Source of the DNA: Cyclobacteriaceae bacterium
GTDB taxonomy: Bacteria > Bacteroidota > Bacteroidia > Cytophagales > Cyclobacteriaceae
DNA: 64,000 bases
Direction: 5' to 3'
Assembly: GCA_016786585.1 (NCBI GenBank)
Contig: JAEUUI010000007.1
Span: forward strand, 434,001-498,000
The notes beneath the pieces were generated by a model. It searched no databases. It was not told the DNA's origin and was given only the letters and a program-made list of their open reading frames with translations. A program made the translations under genes and the position numbers. Shown in pieces: positions 36,660 through 45,391 of this stretch. Each line of letters starts with the position of its first letter. Positions within the stretch are counted from its first letter, which is position 1.

Positions 36660-37097
36660 ATGAAGAAATTTAAATATGCTATTCTGGCAATGATGGTTGT
36701 TTTCTTTGCGTGCGAAGAAGAGGGAGTGCAGAAAGTTCCCTTTACCCGCGCAACCGGAGAATTCGTTGCCGATTTTGAGTTGACTCAGCCGTTTGAAGCA
36801 CAGGAGAGTCATCACTTTAAGATTTATAATACCTCCGGCAGCAATGATTCGCTCTGGATTGATGAATCTGAATTTTTTGATTCGAAAGTGAAAGTAGTTC
36901 GCAACGGGAATAAGTTTTCCATCGAAGGTGGCGATGACATTATCCATGGCGAGATCGTGAACATTATAGGTGAAGTTTTTCCTGCGAACGACAGCGTTCA
37001 CGTGGAGTGGCGTTATCTGCAAGGCGGAGATCCTGCTGACGATTACGTAATCATTGCTAATGGCCATCGGTACACGGGGCTGGATGACGACTTGTAA
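36660..37097 (+). CDS. Small lipoprotein of the susCD operon (lipid-binding putative hydrolase family)
   Basis: A lipoprotein signal (VVFFACEEE, Cys about residue 18) precedes a roughly 125-residue beta-rich domain with ATGEFVADFELTQPFEAQE and LWIDESEFFDSKVKV, which resembles the small lipid-binding lipoproteins that follow SusD in Bacteroidota. The last gene of the operon, it is followed at once by a strong terminator. The family name is from memory of neighbourhood and sequence pattern; no enzymatic activity should be assumed. Confidence 0.7.
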   Translation: MKKFKYAILAMMVVFFACEEEGVQKVPFTRATGEFVADFELTQPFEAQESHHFKIYNTSGSNDSLWIDESEFFDSKVKVVRNGNKFSIEGGDDIIHGEIVNIIGEVFPANDSVHVEWRYLQGGDPADDYVIIANGHRYTGLDDDL

Positions 37098-37110
37098 TTG
37101 AACACACGAA

Positions 37111-37140
37111 AGAGACCATCGAACGATGGTCTCTTTTTTT
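37111..37140 (+). terminator. Strong Rho-independent terminator of the susCD operon
   Basis: Perfect 11-bp inverted repeat AGAGACCATCG / CGATGGTCTCT (37111-37134) with a 2-nt AA centre followed by a T7 run. Confidence 0.93.
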
Positions 37141-37164
37141 AACTACCCAAAAACAATTATCACT

Positions 37165-37878
37165 ATGAGAATAAGATTATTACTGCTATCCGGCTTGATT
37201 GCGTTGCCTGGAATGTTGTGGGCCCAAAATCAGATAACCCAGTCGCAGCTCTCGCTAACGCGGTTGCAAACGCGAACGAGTATGGGTTTATACAATTCGA
37301 TTGATCAGGTGAGTCCGGACGCGCATGTTGTAGGTACACCCTATGTGGATGATAACTGGCAGAACGCTGTCATCTTCCTGCGGGAGGGTGACCGTTTTTC
37401 GAACGTTCCCATCCGGTATGACATCTATTCCGACATCCTGGAGATAAGGGTTGGTGATCAGGTGAAAGGTCTGGAAGGGAATAAGGCCAGCGGTTTTTCA
37501 ATGGTGTCCAACGGCAGCGAACGCAGATTCATGCGTGCATCCCGTTTCAAAGCAGATGAAACGCTTGCAGGTTTTTTGGAAGTTCTCGACAGTGGGAAAG
37601 TTCAATTGCTTAAGCACTACGCGGTCACAGTTGTTAAGCCGGATTATTCTCCGCAGATGAATGTCGGGAGCCGCGACTACAAGGTGCTTCACAAGCATAC
37701 ATTTTATTATAACATAGAAGGAGTAATGCATGAAGTGCCTAAACAAAGGAAAAAGTTACTGGCCATTTTTAATGATCACCAGTCGGAAGTTTCAGACTTC
37801 ATCAGGCGTGAACACATCGACTTAAATGACGAAGCCGGGTTGCAGCGTGTTTTTAATTTTTATAATCACATAAAATGA
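37165..37878 (+). CDS. Secreted protein of unknown function
   Basis: The ATG at 37165 starts a clean signal peptide (ends GMLWAQ, about 20). The remaining ~215 residues are not recognised; they contain beta-type segments (YDIYSDILEIRVGDQVKGL, HTFYYNIEGVMHEVPKQRKKLLAIFNDH) and a C-terminal helix. The EVPKQRKKLLAIFNDHQSEV pattern recalls small Bacteroidota secreted proteins seen alone downstream of other genes. It has its own upstream region after the susCD terminator. Confidence 0.72.
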   Translation: MRIRLLLLSGLIALPGMLWAQNQITQSQLSLTRLQTRTSMGLYNSIDQVSPDAHVVGTPYVDDNWQNAVIFLREGDRFSNVPIRYDIYSDILEIRVGDQVKGLEGNKASGFSMVSNGSERRFMRASRFKADETLAGFLEVLDSGKVQLLKHYAVTVVKPDYSPQMNVGSRDYKVLHKHTFYYNIEGVMHEVPKQRKKLLAIFNDHQSEVSDFIRREHIDLNDEAGLQRVFNFYNHIK

Positions 37879-37923
37879 ATGTAAGGCTCGGACTGATAAA
37901 TAAGTTGCTTATGGCAGATAAAT

Positions 37924-37959
37924 AAAAAAGCCGCCTTCGTCTTGCAGACTATGGCGGCT
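37924..37959 (-). terminator. Rho-independent terminator of the tmRNA gene
   Basis: Stem AGCCGCC / GGCGGCT (37929-37959) followed on the minus strand by a U6 run; it begins 5 nt after the tmRNA 3' end. Confidence 0.85.
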
Positions 37960-37964
37960 GAATG

Positions 37965-38353
37965 TGGAGTCGGAGGGAATTGAACCCTCGTCCAGAGAAG
38001 ATAAAACAACAGATTCTACATGCTTAGTTGACTTTGATTTTCGGGACTCGCAAGGCAGGCAACAGCCTAAACGCTTCCTTAGTTACTGAGTCTTAGCCGC
38101 GCTTAGCAACATCGCACGGAGCAGTCCTGGCTATCGACACCGCTATGTCAGTTCCGGCAGAACGAAGAACTGAGCGATGATGGCTTTCCCGATCTTATCG
38201 GGACGAGGCTAACCTAACGTATCGTCAGATTAAGCAGCCATGGCGTAAGTATTTTCGCCACGTAAATTGTGAGAGCAGTGGTTAAGGCTCTACCCTCATG
38301 AGCCTGCATGCTGGCCTGTGGCTTCACACATCCTGTCAAAACCGGTCGACCCC
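37965..38353 (-). ncRNA. ssrA: Transfer-messenger RNA (tmRNA)
   Basis: On the minus strand the gene starts GGGGTCGACCGGTTTTGACA and ends in the tRNA-like TTCCCTCCGACTCCA region; GGGGUCG pairs with CGACUCC to form the acceptor stem, with A as discriminator. CCA is not encoded. The internal tag frame near 38228-38257 reads GENTYAMAA followed by TAA, the Bacteroidota-type YAMAA ending recognised by ClpXP-type proteases. tmRNA frees ribosomes stalled on broken messages and marks the product for degradation. A terminator follows. Confidence 0.96.
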
Positions 38354-38519
38354 ATTTCTTCAAAGCTGAGCATCCCTCAGCGAAAATGGATTACAAATAT
38401 ACATCCAAAATGGTTCAAAGTTCTCGGTTCAAGGTTCCATCGCTGACCTTGAACGTTAAACCTGAAACTTGGGATTTACCTTATTGATAATTACCCATCA
38501 ACCTTTATCTTGCCGGCTG

Positions 38520-39635
38520 ATGGAGAATTTTGTTGTATCGGCACGGAAATACCGCCCTACCGGCTTCGAAGAAGTTGTCGGCCAGGAGCATATCACCACC
38601 ACACTCAAAAATGCCATCGATTCCAACAAACTGGCTCAGGCGCTTTTATTCTGCGGTCCTCGCGGAGTGGGCAAAACAACCTGTGCGCGTATTGTTGCCC
38701 GGCTGATTAACGGCTTCGAAGAAAAAGCCGAAACCAACTCGCTGAATATTTTCGAACTCGATGCCGCGTCTAACAACTCGGTGGAGGATATCCGCAACCT
38801 GATCGACCAGGTGCGATACCCGCCTCAGTTCGGAAAGTTTAAAGTCTATATTATAGACGAGGTTCACATGCTCTCGAACGCGGCTTTCAACGCGTTCCTG
38901 AAAACGCTGGAGGAACCACCGTCATACGCCATTTTTATCCTGGCGACAACCGAGAAGCACAAGGTTATTCCAACCATTCTTTCGCGTTGCCAGATTTTTG
39001 ATTTCAACCGGATCCAGATTTCTGACATCGCGAAGCATCTTGGTGTGATTGCGAAGCACGAAAAAATAAAAGTTGAAGAGGAAGCATTGCACCTGATTGC
39101 CCAGAAGGCAGACGGTGCCTTGCGCGATGCGCTCTCGATCTTCGATCTGATGGTGACGTACTCGGCTGGCAAACCGATCACGTTTAAGAATGTACTTGCC
39201 AATCTCCACATCCTCGATTACGACTATTACTTCGATGTTGTGGATGCATTGCTTTCACAGAATCATACCCAGCCGCTGTTATTGCTTGACGAAGTACTCC
39301 GCAAAGGATTTGACGGCCATAATTTTATTGTAGGCTTGTCGGAACACCTTCGTAACCTGCTCGTGTCGCAGGATGCGCGCACAACCGAATTGATGGAAGT
39401 ACCCGACAGCGTCCGGAAGAAATATGCGCAGCAGGCGATGGCGGCTTCACCTTCGTTACTGCTGTCGTGGCTGAACATTGCAGGGCAGTGCGATATCAAC
39501 TACAAAGCCAGCAAGAATCAGCGGTTACTCGTTGAGCTTGCGCTGATGAAGATGGCACATGTACAATCAGCCATTGAGCCAGGCCAGTTAACTGCGGAGA
39601 CTTCTCCGGCAGTAAAAAAAAAAGTGACCGCGTAG
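38520..39635 (+). CDS. dnaX: DNA polymerase III gamma subunit (short product of dnaX)
   Basis: The start is the ATG at 38520 (MENFVVSARKYRPTGFEEVVGQ). Clamp-loader AAA+ motifs are Walker A GPRGVGKTT, Walker B IIDEVHMLS, sensor 1 ATTEKHKV and the SRC arginine finger (ILSRCQIF). The zinc-binding cysteines normally found after CARI are missing: the sequence goes directly CARIVARLINGFEEKAETNSLNIFELDAAS. In the zero frame translation passes through ten A's (39614-39623) and ends eight codons later at TAG 39635, giving a 371-residue gamma-like product with the ATPase part only. Confidence 0.9.
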   Translation: MENFVVSARKYRPTGFEEVVGQEHITTTLKNAIDSNKLAQALLFCGPRGVGKTTCARIVARLINGFEEKAETNSLNIFELDAASNNSVEDIRNLIDQVRYPPQFGKFKVYIIDEVHMLSNAAFNAFLKTLEEPPSYAIFILATTEKHKVIPTILSRCQIFDFNRIQISDIAKHLGVIAKHEKIKVEEEALHLIAQKADGALRDALSIFDLMVTYSAGKPITFKNVLANLHILDYDYYFDVVDALLSQNHTQPLLLLDEVLRKGFDGHNFIVGLSEHLRNLLVSQDARTTELMEVPDSVRKKYAQQAMAASPSLLLSWLNIAGQCDINYKASKNQRLLVELALMKMAHVQSAIEPGQLTAETSPAVKKKVTA

Positions 39636-40222
39636 CTCCTCCACCGGAGCAGACTGAACCCGAAGAAGAACTTGTTTCGAATAAAGTCGAAGAGCCGGTT
39701 GAAAATCTTCCACCCGTAACCGAACAAAAAACACAATCGCAGCAAAGCGAAGAACCCGTTCGCGCGGCAAAAACAAGTACGCCAAAAATTTCTGATCTCA
39801 AGTCCGTTTTGAAAGGCGGAATCAAGAAAGAGAACGGGCCTGTAGTTGAGAAAAAAGCAAACAAGCCTTTCACGCAGGAACAATTAAAGGCTGCCTGGGA
39901 CGCTTTCGCGGAAACGAAGAGGCCGTATGTGGCCACATATCATTTGCTTTCGCAGGGATTTGAATTTCGGGAAAACAAAGTAATAGTTCCACTCCATAAT
40001 CATTTCCAGGAAACACTCCTCGATGAAATGAAGCTTGATCTGCTCACATTCCTCCGGGAGCGATTAAGTAATGACACGCTGCAGCTGGGCGGTGAAATAA
40101 AAACTGTAGCTGACGATAAGAAAGTCCTTTACACCAATCGGGAAAAACTCGAACATTTGATGGAGAAGAATCCTGTGGTGAAGGAGTTGAAAGACCGGTT
40201 TGGACTGGACACCGATTTTTAA
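38520..40222 (+). CDS. dnaX: DNA polymerase III tau subunit, full-length by -1 slippage in A10
   Basis: If one base is re-read in the A-run at 39614-39623, translation leaves the zero frame at AGT GAC CGC and continues without a stop to TAA 40222, adding about 195 residues. These include a Pro/Glu-rich linker and a C-terminal domain (KPFTQEQLKAAWDAFAETKRPYVATYH, LLTFLRERLSNDTLQL) like the tau tail that binds DnaB and the polymerase. In Thermus the same two-product arrangement arises by transcriptional slippage on a long A-run. The extension is coherent and conserved-looking, so this is unlikely to be a sequencing error. Confidence 0.85.
39614..39623 (+). promoter_or_regulatory. A10 slippage site in dnaX
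   Basis: Ten consecutive A's within the coding region, the only place where the gamma and tau frames meet. A small GC hairpin (GCTCC / GGAGC, 39635-39650, 6-nt loop) begins 11 nt behind the run and might help a ribosomal shift; the gamma stop codon lies at its base. Confidence 0.8.
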
Positions 40223-40477
40223 AGCCTTCCGTTTTCTCGCCATTTCTCAAACTCTTATCTGCTTCAAAACCTTGCGTTAGGTAGCTGGATTTCTGCATTC
40301 CATTGGCGATGCTTTCGTGAACTTTCTGCACCCGGATCAATTAAAAACTGCTTTTTTAAGCTATAAAGGCCAGCATTTTTATTAATGTTAAGTTAATATT
40401 AACTCAATGTTAAAGACTTAATGTTAGGGTAATTTTAGCCAAAGTAGCTTTGCAGTCAATAACAGAAACTTATCAAT
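40223..40477 (+). other. Intergenic region with AT-rich direct repeats and a possible -7 box
   Basis: The stretch 40382-40432 repeats TTAATGTTA-like units four times. At 40445-40452 TAGCTTTG fits the Bacteroidota -7 consensus TAnnTTTG and lies 26 bp before the next ATG. No good -33 element was identified. It could serve as promoter and operator for the DUF2490 gene. Confidence 0.4.
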
Positions 40478-41248
40478 ATGATAAAGCTACGGTTGGCCAT
40501 TATTGCTACATTTTTTGTATTGAATTCCGCTTTTTCACAGTCTGCGGAAAACACCGTGAACCAGTCGCTCGAATGGTTTTCGGTTAATTCAACTATGAAG
40601 GTTCACCCGCGTGTAAACATTTATGGTGAAGTAAACCTTCGCTTTGTGCGCGGGTTTGAGGCGCAGCAACATCAGGTACGCACAGCGGTTGAGTTTGTCG
40701 TATTAAAAAACCTGACCGTTACCCCAATCGGTTACGTCTACACATGGAATTATACCTATGGCAAGCAACCTGCTGCATTTGCTAACGATGAGCATCGCAT
40801 TTATCAGCAGGTTGTGTTCAGGCACGCAGCAGGCCGGGTAAATTTTCAGCATCGCGCACGCCTCGAAGAGCGCTTTATACAAGCCCATCACTTATCGAGC
40901 GAAGGCGTAACCATAGGCGATGAGTATAACGACAAGCGTGAACGGTTCCGCTATCGCTTGTTGATGACCATCCCACTGAATCATGAGAAGATTGAAGCAA
41001 ACACAGTTTTCCTTGCCATGTCAGATGAGATTTTTGCAAGCTGGGGTAAAAACGTTACGTATCATTCACCCGATCAGAACCGCGTGTTTGTAGGTGCCGG
41101 GTATCAGTTTACCAAACTCGCATCCGTTCAGGCTGGTGCGATGTACCAGATGCTGAAAAAAGCAAATGGATTACTGCAGGAAAACAATGTGGGTGCAATG
41201 GTGCAGTTTACCTACAACCTCGATTTTACACACGAGGTTAAAAACTAA
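40478..41248 (+). CDS. DUF2490-type outer membrane beta-barrel protein
   Basis: A signal peptide (ends NSAFSQ, about 21) is followed by beta-hairpins typical of DUF2490: LEWFSVNSTMKVHPRVNIYGEVNLRFV, QHQVRTAVEFVVLKNLTVTPIGYVYTW, HRIYQQVVFRHAAGRVNFQHRARLEERF and the RFRYRLLMTIPLN strand pair, ending in QFTYNLDF. The alternating pattern indicates a small barrel of about ten strands. Function is unknown; the family is widespread in Bacteroidota. The gene's stop overlaps the convergent HerA-like gene by four bases. Confidence 0.88.
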   Translation: MIKLRLAIIATFFVLNSAFSQSAENTVNQSLEWFSVNSTMKVHPRVNIYGEVNLRFVRGFEAQQHQVRTAVEFVVLKNLTVTPIGYVYTWNYTYGKQPAAFANDEHRIYQQVVFRHAAGRVNFQHRARLEERFIQAHHLSSEGVTIGDEYNDKRERFRYRLLMTIPLNHEKIEANTVFLAMSDEIFASWGKNVTYHSPDQNRVFVGAGYQFTKLASVQAGAMYQMLKKANGLLQENNVGAMVQFTYNLDFTHEVKN

Positions 41249-42804
41249 AAGAATCCACCGCTTCTCCGCGAGGTTTTTCTTCGCGGAGTTGTTCCGAACA
41301 GCATCCCGAATACGCCCCGCACAATTTCTTTCCCGACTTGTTTCGTAACAGGTGAACTCAGCACTTCTTCGAACGTTGATTTCTCCTGCCTGCGGCTTGT
41401 GGTTTGTTTTGTGGCAGCTTTTTCTTCTGCCTTTTGCTGAGCTGCCTGTTGTTGCGCATTCATCCGTTCTTCCAGAATTTCAAATGCACTTTGCGGATCG
41501 ACAGTCTCCTGGTATTTTTTGAACAGATCAGATTGCTGTAAGTGACTTTCGTATTCCGAAGCATCAAGCGGGCCCATCATGGATGCCGGTGGAGCAAGGT
41601 GTGTGACAACTGTTTCGGTAGGAATTCCTTTTTCATTCAATACGGTAATGAATGCCTGGCCGGTACCAAGTTGCGTGAACTGTTGTTCCATGTCGTAGAA
41701 CTCCGACTTTGGAAATGTTTTAATCGTTTCTTTTAAAGCCTTTACATCGTTGGGCGTAAATGCACGGATCACGTGATGTACACGATTACCGAGTTGTGAT
41801 AAGATTGTTGCCGGAACATCCTGCGTGAGCTGCGTGCAAAAGAATACACCCACACCTTTTGAACGGATCAGACGAATCACCTGTTCGATCTGATCCATGA
41901 ACGCTTTCGGAGCATCTTTAAAGAGCAGATGCGCTTCGTCCAGAAAGAAAATCAACTTAGGCTTATCCAGGTCACCGGCTTCCGGCAGTTGCTGATAGAG
42001 TTCAGCGAGTAATGCCAGCATGAATGTTGAAAAAATCGCGGGCTGTTGCTGAACATCCGATACATTAAGTACGCTGATTACTCCGCGACCGTCAACCTTA
42101 TCAAGCATGTCCTGGATATCAAAGGAACGTTCACCAAAAATCTGGCTTACGCCCTGTTGTTCGAGCGCAACAATTTTTCTCAGAATCGTTCCGGACGTTG
42201 CACCGGATATCTTTCCGTAGTCGGCTTTGATCTCCTGCGCGCCCGCACCTTCTGACAAGTAATTCAAAACTTTCTTCAGATCGTTCAGGTCAACAATTGG
42301 CAGATTTTTATCATCGGCATATTTGAACACCACCGCCAACACGCCTGACTGCACTTCATTGAGCTCAAGAATTTTTCCGAGTAACACCGGGCCGAACTCG
42401 GTAACCGTTGCCCGCATTTGTGCGCCCTTCTTTCCGCTAAGTGAATAAAGCTCCACCGGAAATCCTGACGGGGTAAATTGTATTCCCAATGCGGTTGCCC
42501 GTTCATTGATCTTATCGTTGGCGGCTCCTTCTTTCGCCATGCCCGAGAGGTCGCCCTTCATGTCGGGCATGAACACAGGCACACCGGCTGCAGAAAGTTG
42601 TTCGGCCATCAGTTGTAGCGTACGGGTTTTACCTGATCCGGTCGCGCCCGTTACCAAACCATGTCGGTTCATCATCCGCAAGGGAAGGTTAACCTTTGCT
42701 CCGGCCATGATCTCGCCATCGAAAATGCCGGCACCTAAAAAGATTGAAGGGAGCGGGGTGGTGTACGATTGCTGGATAGCCTGGAGGAATTTTTCGCGAC
42801 TCAT
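41245..42804 (-). CDS. HerA/FtsK-like ATPase (DUF853 family)
   Basis: The 519-residue protein has Walker A GATGSGKT near residues 53-60, Walker B KLIFFLDEAHLLF near 284, and the HAS-barrel-free start FLGAGIFDGEIMAGAKVNLPL typical of DUF853. Family members are hexameric HerA-type ATPases of unknown cellular job, possibly DNA or protein translocation. The C-terminus is an Arg/Lys/Gly-rich tail (TPRRKTSRRSGGFF). It has no NurA partner nearby, which argues against the archaeal end-resection role. Confidence 0.9.
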   Translation of the reverse strand: MSREKFLQAIQQSYTTPLPSIFLGAGIFDGEIMAGAKVNLPLRMMNRHGLVTGATGSGKTRTLQLMAEQLSAAGVPVFMPDMKGDLSGMAKEGAANDKINERATALGIQFTPSGFPVELYSLSGKKGAQMRATVTEFGPVLLGKILELNEVQSGVLAVVFKYADDKNLPIVDLNDLKKVLNYLSEGAGAQEIKADYGKISGATSGTILRKIVALEQQGVSQIFGERSFDIQDMLDKVDGRGVISVLNVSDVQQQPAIFSTFMLALLAELYQQLPEAGDLDKPKLIFFLDEAHLLFKDAPKAFMDQIEQVIRLIRSKGVGVFFCTQLTQDVPATILSQLGNRVHHVIRAFTPNDVKALKETIKTFPKSEFYDMEQQFTQLGTGQAFITVLNEKGIPTETVVTHLAPPASMMGPLDASEYESHLQQSDLFKKYQETVDPQSAFEILEERMNAQQQAAQQKAEEKAATKQTTSRRQEKSTFEEVLSSPVTKQVGKEIVRGVFGMLFGTTPRRKTSRRSGGFF

Positions 42805-42835
42805 AACGGGAGAATTTGAGTTCGAAAATTAACAC

Positions 42836-43366
42836 TTATTCGCGAGTGTCAGTTTTCAATTTCAGTAGTTCTTCATAAACGTTACCCGCGATCCCTAACA
42901 ATTTCCCGAAAGCGGGCTCGGTTTTATAACCCTGTTTCTTCAACGCAATAACTTGCTGCCTGAATGCTTCTCCCTTTTCCAGCAAAATCCGGTACTCTAT
43001 TATCATATGGAGGTAAGCCGCCTGTTGCCGCGTGGGGATTGCCTGCCCGAAGATTTCTATCGTAAAGCCTTCGCAAACAAAAGAAGCAGCAACAGCGCCT
43101 GCGAGTTTTGGCGTAAAGAGCTTAAAGCCATCCTCAGTACCGAAACTTTCAACAAGATGTTTTTCAAACATACGTGCATCGGTAAAACAGCAGATGATGT
43201 CCAGGTCGCTGGTGTCGGTGTCGATGTTAATTGGGATGGTGCCTGTAAGTACCGGATCGAACGATCGTAATTTCTCCCAAATCCTGCGCCCGGTCAGCAC
43301 ACGATACACCGCTTTTTGTTTAACGTTTCCGGTTAACAGGTAGTCAGGAGATGTAAAATCAATCAT
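42836..43366 (-). CDS. DUF4269 nucleotidyltransferase-like protein
   Basis: The 176-residue protein matches the DUF4269 pattern: LTGTIPINIDTDTSDLDIICCF near residues 40-61, where the SDLDI motif suggests a Pol-beta nucleotidyltransferase fold, and the C-terminal FGKLLGIAGNVYEELLKL. The catalytic triad is only partly visible (two of three acidic residues), so activity is doubtful. It is cytosolic and ends 31 bp before the HerA-like start, so the pair may be co-transcribed. Confidence 0.85.
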   Translation of the reverse strand: MIDFTSPDYLLTGNVKQKAVYRVLTGRRIWEKLRSFDPVLTGTIPINIDTDTSDLDIICCFTDARMFEKHLVESFGTEDGFKLFTPKLAGAVAASFVCEGFTIEIFGQAIPTRQQAAYLHMIIEYRILLEKGEAFRQQVIALKKQGYKTEPAFGKLLGIAGNVYEELLKLKTDTRE

Positions 43367-43474
43367 GCTGTTTAACGAAAATCCAAGGTATCAATCTTCC
43401 GATATGTTCGGCAGGTTGTCTGCGACTCTTTTTCATGGTAATTTTCAATCAGTAAACAACCGTTTTTATTTGGT

Positions 43475-44383
43475 ATGAAGACCTCTCGTTACCTCGCGCT
43501 GGCGATTGCCGGCATCCTCCTGTTACCCCTTTTCTCGAACGCCCAGATTATTGTGCCCGACAGCACTTCGAAATGGCGGAAAAAAATGATTTTTAATCTG
43601 AATGTGAACCAGGCTGCCTTCTCTTCGAACTGGAAAGGTGGTGGTATCAACTCCATTGGCCTCAACACAAACTTCGATTACAAAGCCGACTACAAAGACG
43701 ACAAGCAATCGTGGGATAACGAGATCGGATTTACCTATGGCTTTGTGAAAAACTCGGGCCAGGGATTTCGCAAAACACTCGACCGGTTTTTTGTCGACAC
43801 AAAATACGGCCGCGCACTGACCAAAAAATGGGATGTGTTCTCGTCATTCAATTTTGCCTCGCAGTTCTATAAAGGTTACAAATATTCGGAGGATGGTGAT
43901 GCAGCACTCATTTCCGATTTCCTCGCACCGGCATTTGTTACCGTTGCGCTGGGTTTTGAATATCATCCGGTAGAATATTTTAAAGTTCGTATTTCTCCGT
44001 TAGCTCCGCGTTTAACATTGCTGCGGAATAACAACGGGCGTTTCGATGCAGTCGATTCGATTGCTCCGTATGGTGTGGAAGTAGGGCAGGACACCCGCTT
44101 TGAGTGGCTGGCATTTCAGCTCACGGCCGACTTCGACAAAGACATCGCAAAAAATCTGAACCTGAAATTCAAGTACCTGATGTTCGCCAACTACGAAACG
44201 CTTGAAGGCAAAACAATTGACCACCGCCTGGATGTAATGCTCAATGCAAAAGTGAATCGTTTCATCACCGTTAGCATGGGCGGTATTTTATTGTACGACT
44301 ACGACCAGGACGATGAAGTTCAGCTTAGCCAGGCATTCAATATCGGCTTCAGCTATTCGATTCAGAACTATGTAGACAAGTAA
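43475..44383 (+). CDS. DUF3078 outer-membrane/secreted protein
   Basis: After a signal peptide (ends FSNAQ, about 24), the mature part starts with WRKKMIFNLNVNQAAFSSNWKGGGIN, the hallmark of DUF3078, followed by beta-barrel-like strands such as DNEIGFTYGFVKN, FVDTKYGRALTKKWDVFSSFNFASQF and VRISPLAPRLTLL. Family members are probably outer membrane barrels of unknown role, found throughout Bacteroidota. It is monocistronic and followed by a clear terminator. Confidence 0.88.
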   Translation: MKTSRYLALAIAGILLLPLFSNAQIIVPDSTSKWRKKMIFNLNVNQAAFSSNWKGGGINSIGLNTNFDYKADYKDDKQSWDNEIGFTYGFVKNSGQGFRKTLDRFFVDTKYGRALTKKWDVFSSFNFASQFYKGYKYSEDGDAALISDFLAPAFVTVALGFEYHPVEYFKVRISPLAPRLTLLRNNNGRFDAVDSIAPYGVEVGQDTRFEWLAFQLTADFDKDIAKNLNLKFKYLMFANYETLEGKTIDHRLDVMLNAKVNRFITVSMGGILLYDYDQDDEVQLSQAFNIGFSYSIQNYVDK

Positions 44384-44428
44384 CTTCCCCGACTCCCCCG
44401 AAAGGCGTGAGTAACCATTACCACAGTG

Positions 44429-44462
44429 GCCCGGCATTTCAGATGTGCCGGGCTTTGTTTTT
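44429..44462 (+). terminator. Rho-independent terminator after DUF3078 gene
   Basis: Stem GCCCGGCA / TGCCGGGC (44429-44453, 9-nt loop) followed by a T-rich tail (TTTGTTTTT). Confidence 0.85.
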
Positions 44463-44504
44463 AAGTGGCACAAAATTTTTGGTGTTCATTAAAAACTTTG
44501 TGGT

Positions 44505-44909
44505 ATGAAAGCGATCAACATCTGGGCTGTTATTGTCTCGGCCGTTACAACTACTGCGCTTGGCTTTTTATGGTACATGGTAATGTTTCGCGAGCCTTAC
44601 ATTCGCGGACTTGACCGCACAAAAGAACAATTGGCCAAAGGGCCCAATGGCATGTGGGCTTCCATCATACAGTTGGGCGGAAACCTGGTGATGGTTTACA
44701 TCCTGGCCTGGCTGATGATCCAAACCGGCAGTACAAATGTAAGCGGAGGCATTAAGCTTGCGCTGATTGTTTGGGCGGGCTTTGTTGCCTGCGTTACCGG
44801 GCCGATGTACGCCTTCGAAGCGTTTCCGTTTTATTTTTTCATGATCAACACCGGCTACACGCTGGCAAGCATGCTCATCAGCGGGGCGGTGCTGGGTGCC
44901 TGGCGATAA
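44505..44909 (+). CDS. DUF1761 membrane protein
   Basis: Four membrane segments (about residues 8-28, 53-73, 80-100 and 110-130) and the pattern ALGFLWYMVMFREPYIRGLDRTKEQL identify the DUF1761 family, small inner membrane proteins of unknown function. The 134-residue length is normal. It has its own promoter region behind the DUF3078 terminator. Confidence 0.85.
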   Translation: MKAINIWAVIVSAVTTTALGFLWYMVMFREPYIRGLDRTKEQLAKGPNGMWASIIQLGGNLVMVYILAWLMIQTGSTNVSGGIKLALIVWAGFVACVTGPMYAFEAFPFYFFMINTGYTLASMLISGAVLGAWR

Positions 44910-44998
44910 GATATTGATCGCGGCTGGTAAAAATGAGAAGGCATCGTTTGTAGAACTGTGCTTTTAACGTAAAAACGTGCCCCGGGCTGCCAAAAGCC

Positions 44999-45015
44999 GT
45001 AGGAGTTACTCCTAC
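44999..45015. repeat. Palindrome TAGGAGTTACTCCTA, copy 1
   Basis: GTAGGAGTTACTCCTAC forms a perfect 17-bp inverted repeat with a central T. It is 53 bp before the 45068 gene. Three further copies exist at 48582, 53838 and 55057. Confidence 0.8.
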
Positions 45016-45067
45016 ACAACATTCATGCGAATGCACGTCCTTTGCATGGGTTATCAAAAATTATGGT

Positions 45068-45274
45068 ATGAAAGTCGATCGACTGCTTGAACATTATTGC
45101 GATATGAATACGGCACTGCGTGCCGAGCTGCTTGCCACGGTTAAAGGCTTTTTGCTGCAGGGCCGCACGGTAGAGTATCACGGAGAAAAATACCATCACA
45201 TCGAAGATCTTGCTGTTGATATTGAAGCTCACTGCGTAGAGCAGAAAAACCAGGTTGCCGAACAACCTTCCTGA
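45068..45274 (+). CDS. Small acidic cytosolic protein of unknown function
   Basis: The 68-residue product has no signal peptide or membrane segment and no recognised motif; it contains the segment EYHGEKYHHIEDLAVDIEAH and is mostly helical. It starts 53 bp after the first palindrome copy and could be its target. Codon use and a normal ATG suggest it is real, but there is no homology evidence. Confidence 0.5.
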   Translation: MKVDRLLEHYCDMNTALRAELLATVKGFLLQGRTVEYHGEKYHHIEDLAVDIEAHCVEQKNQVAEQPS

Positions 45275-45391
45275 GTTTATCCGGCAACCGCAATTGCCGC
45301 GATCCCCTTCACACCCATTTCAAAATACCGTCTTACCCGGATACCATGCATGGCGTGTGCACGCGTACTTCGTGATCATAAACCTCATGCT

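Noticed and set aside
37965-38040. A tRNA gene near the CGGAGGGAATTGAACCCTC segment
   Set aside because: This is the tRNA-like 3' domain of the tmRNA, whose 5' end pairs with it.
39611-39635. dnaX frame break as a sequencing error or pseudogene
   Set aside because: The break lies exactly at an A10 run in a gene family known for programmed slippage, and the downstream tau domain is intact.
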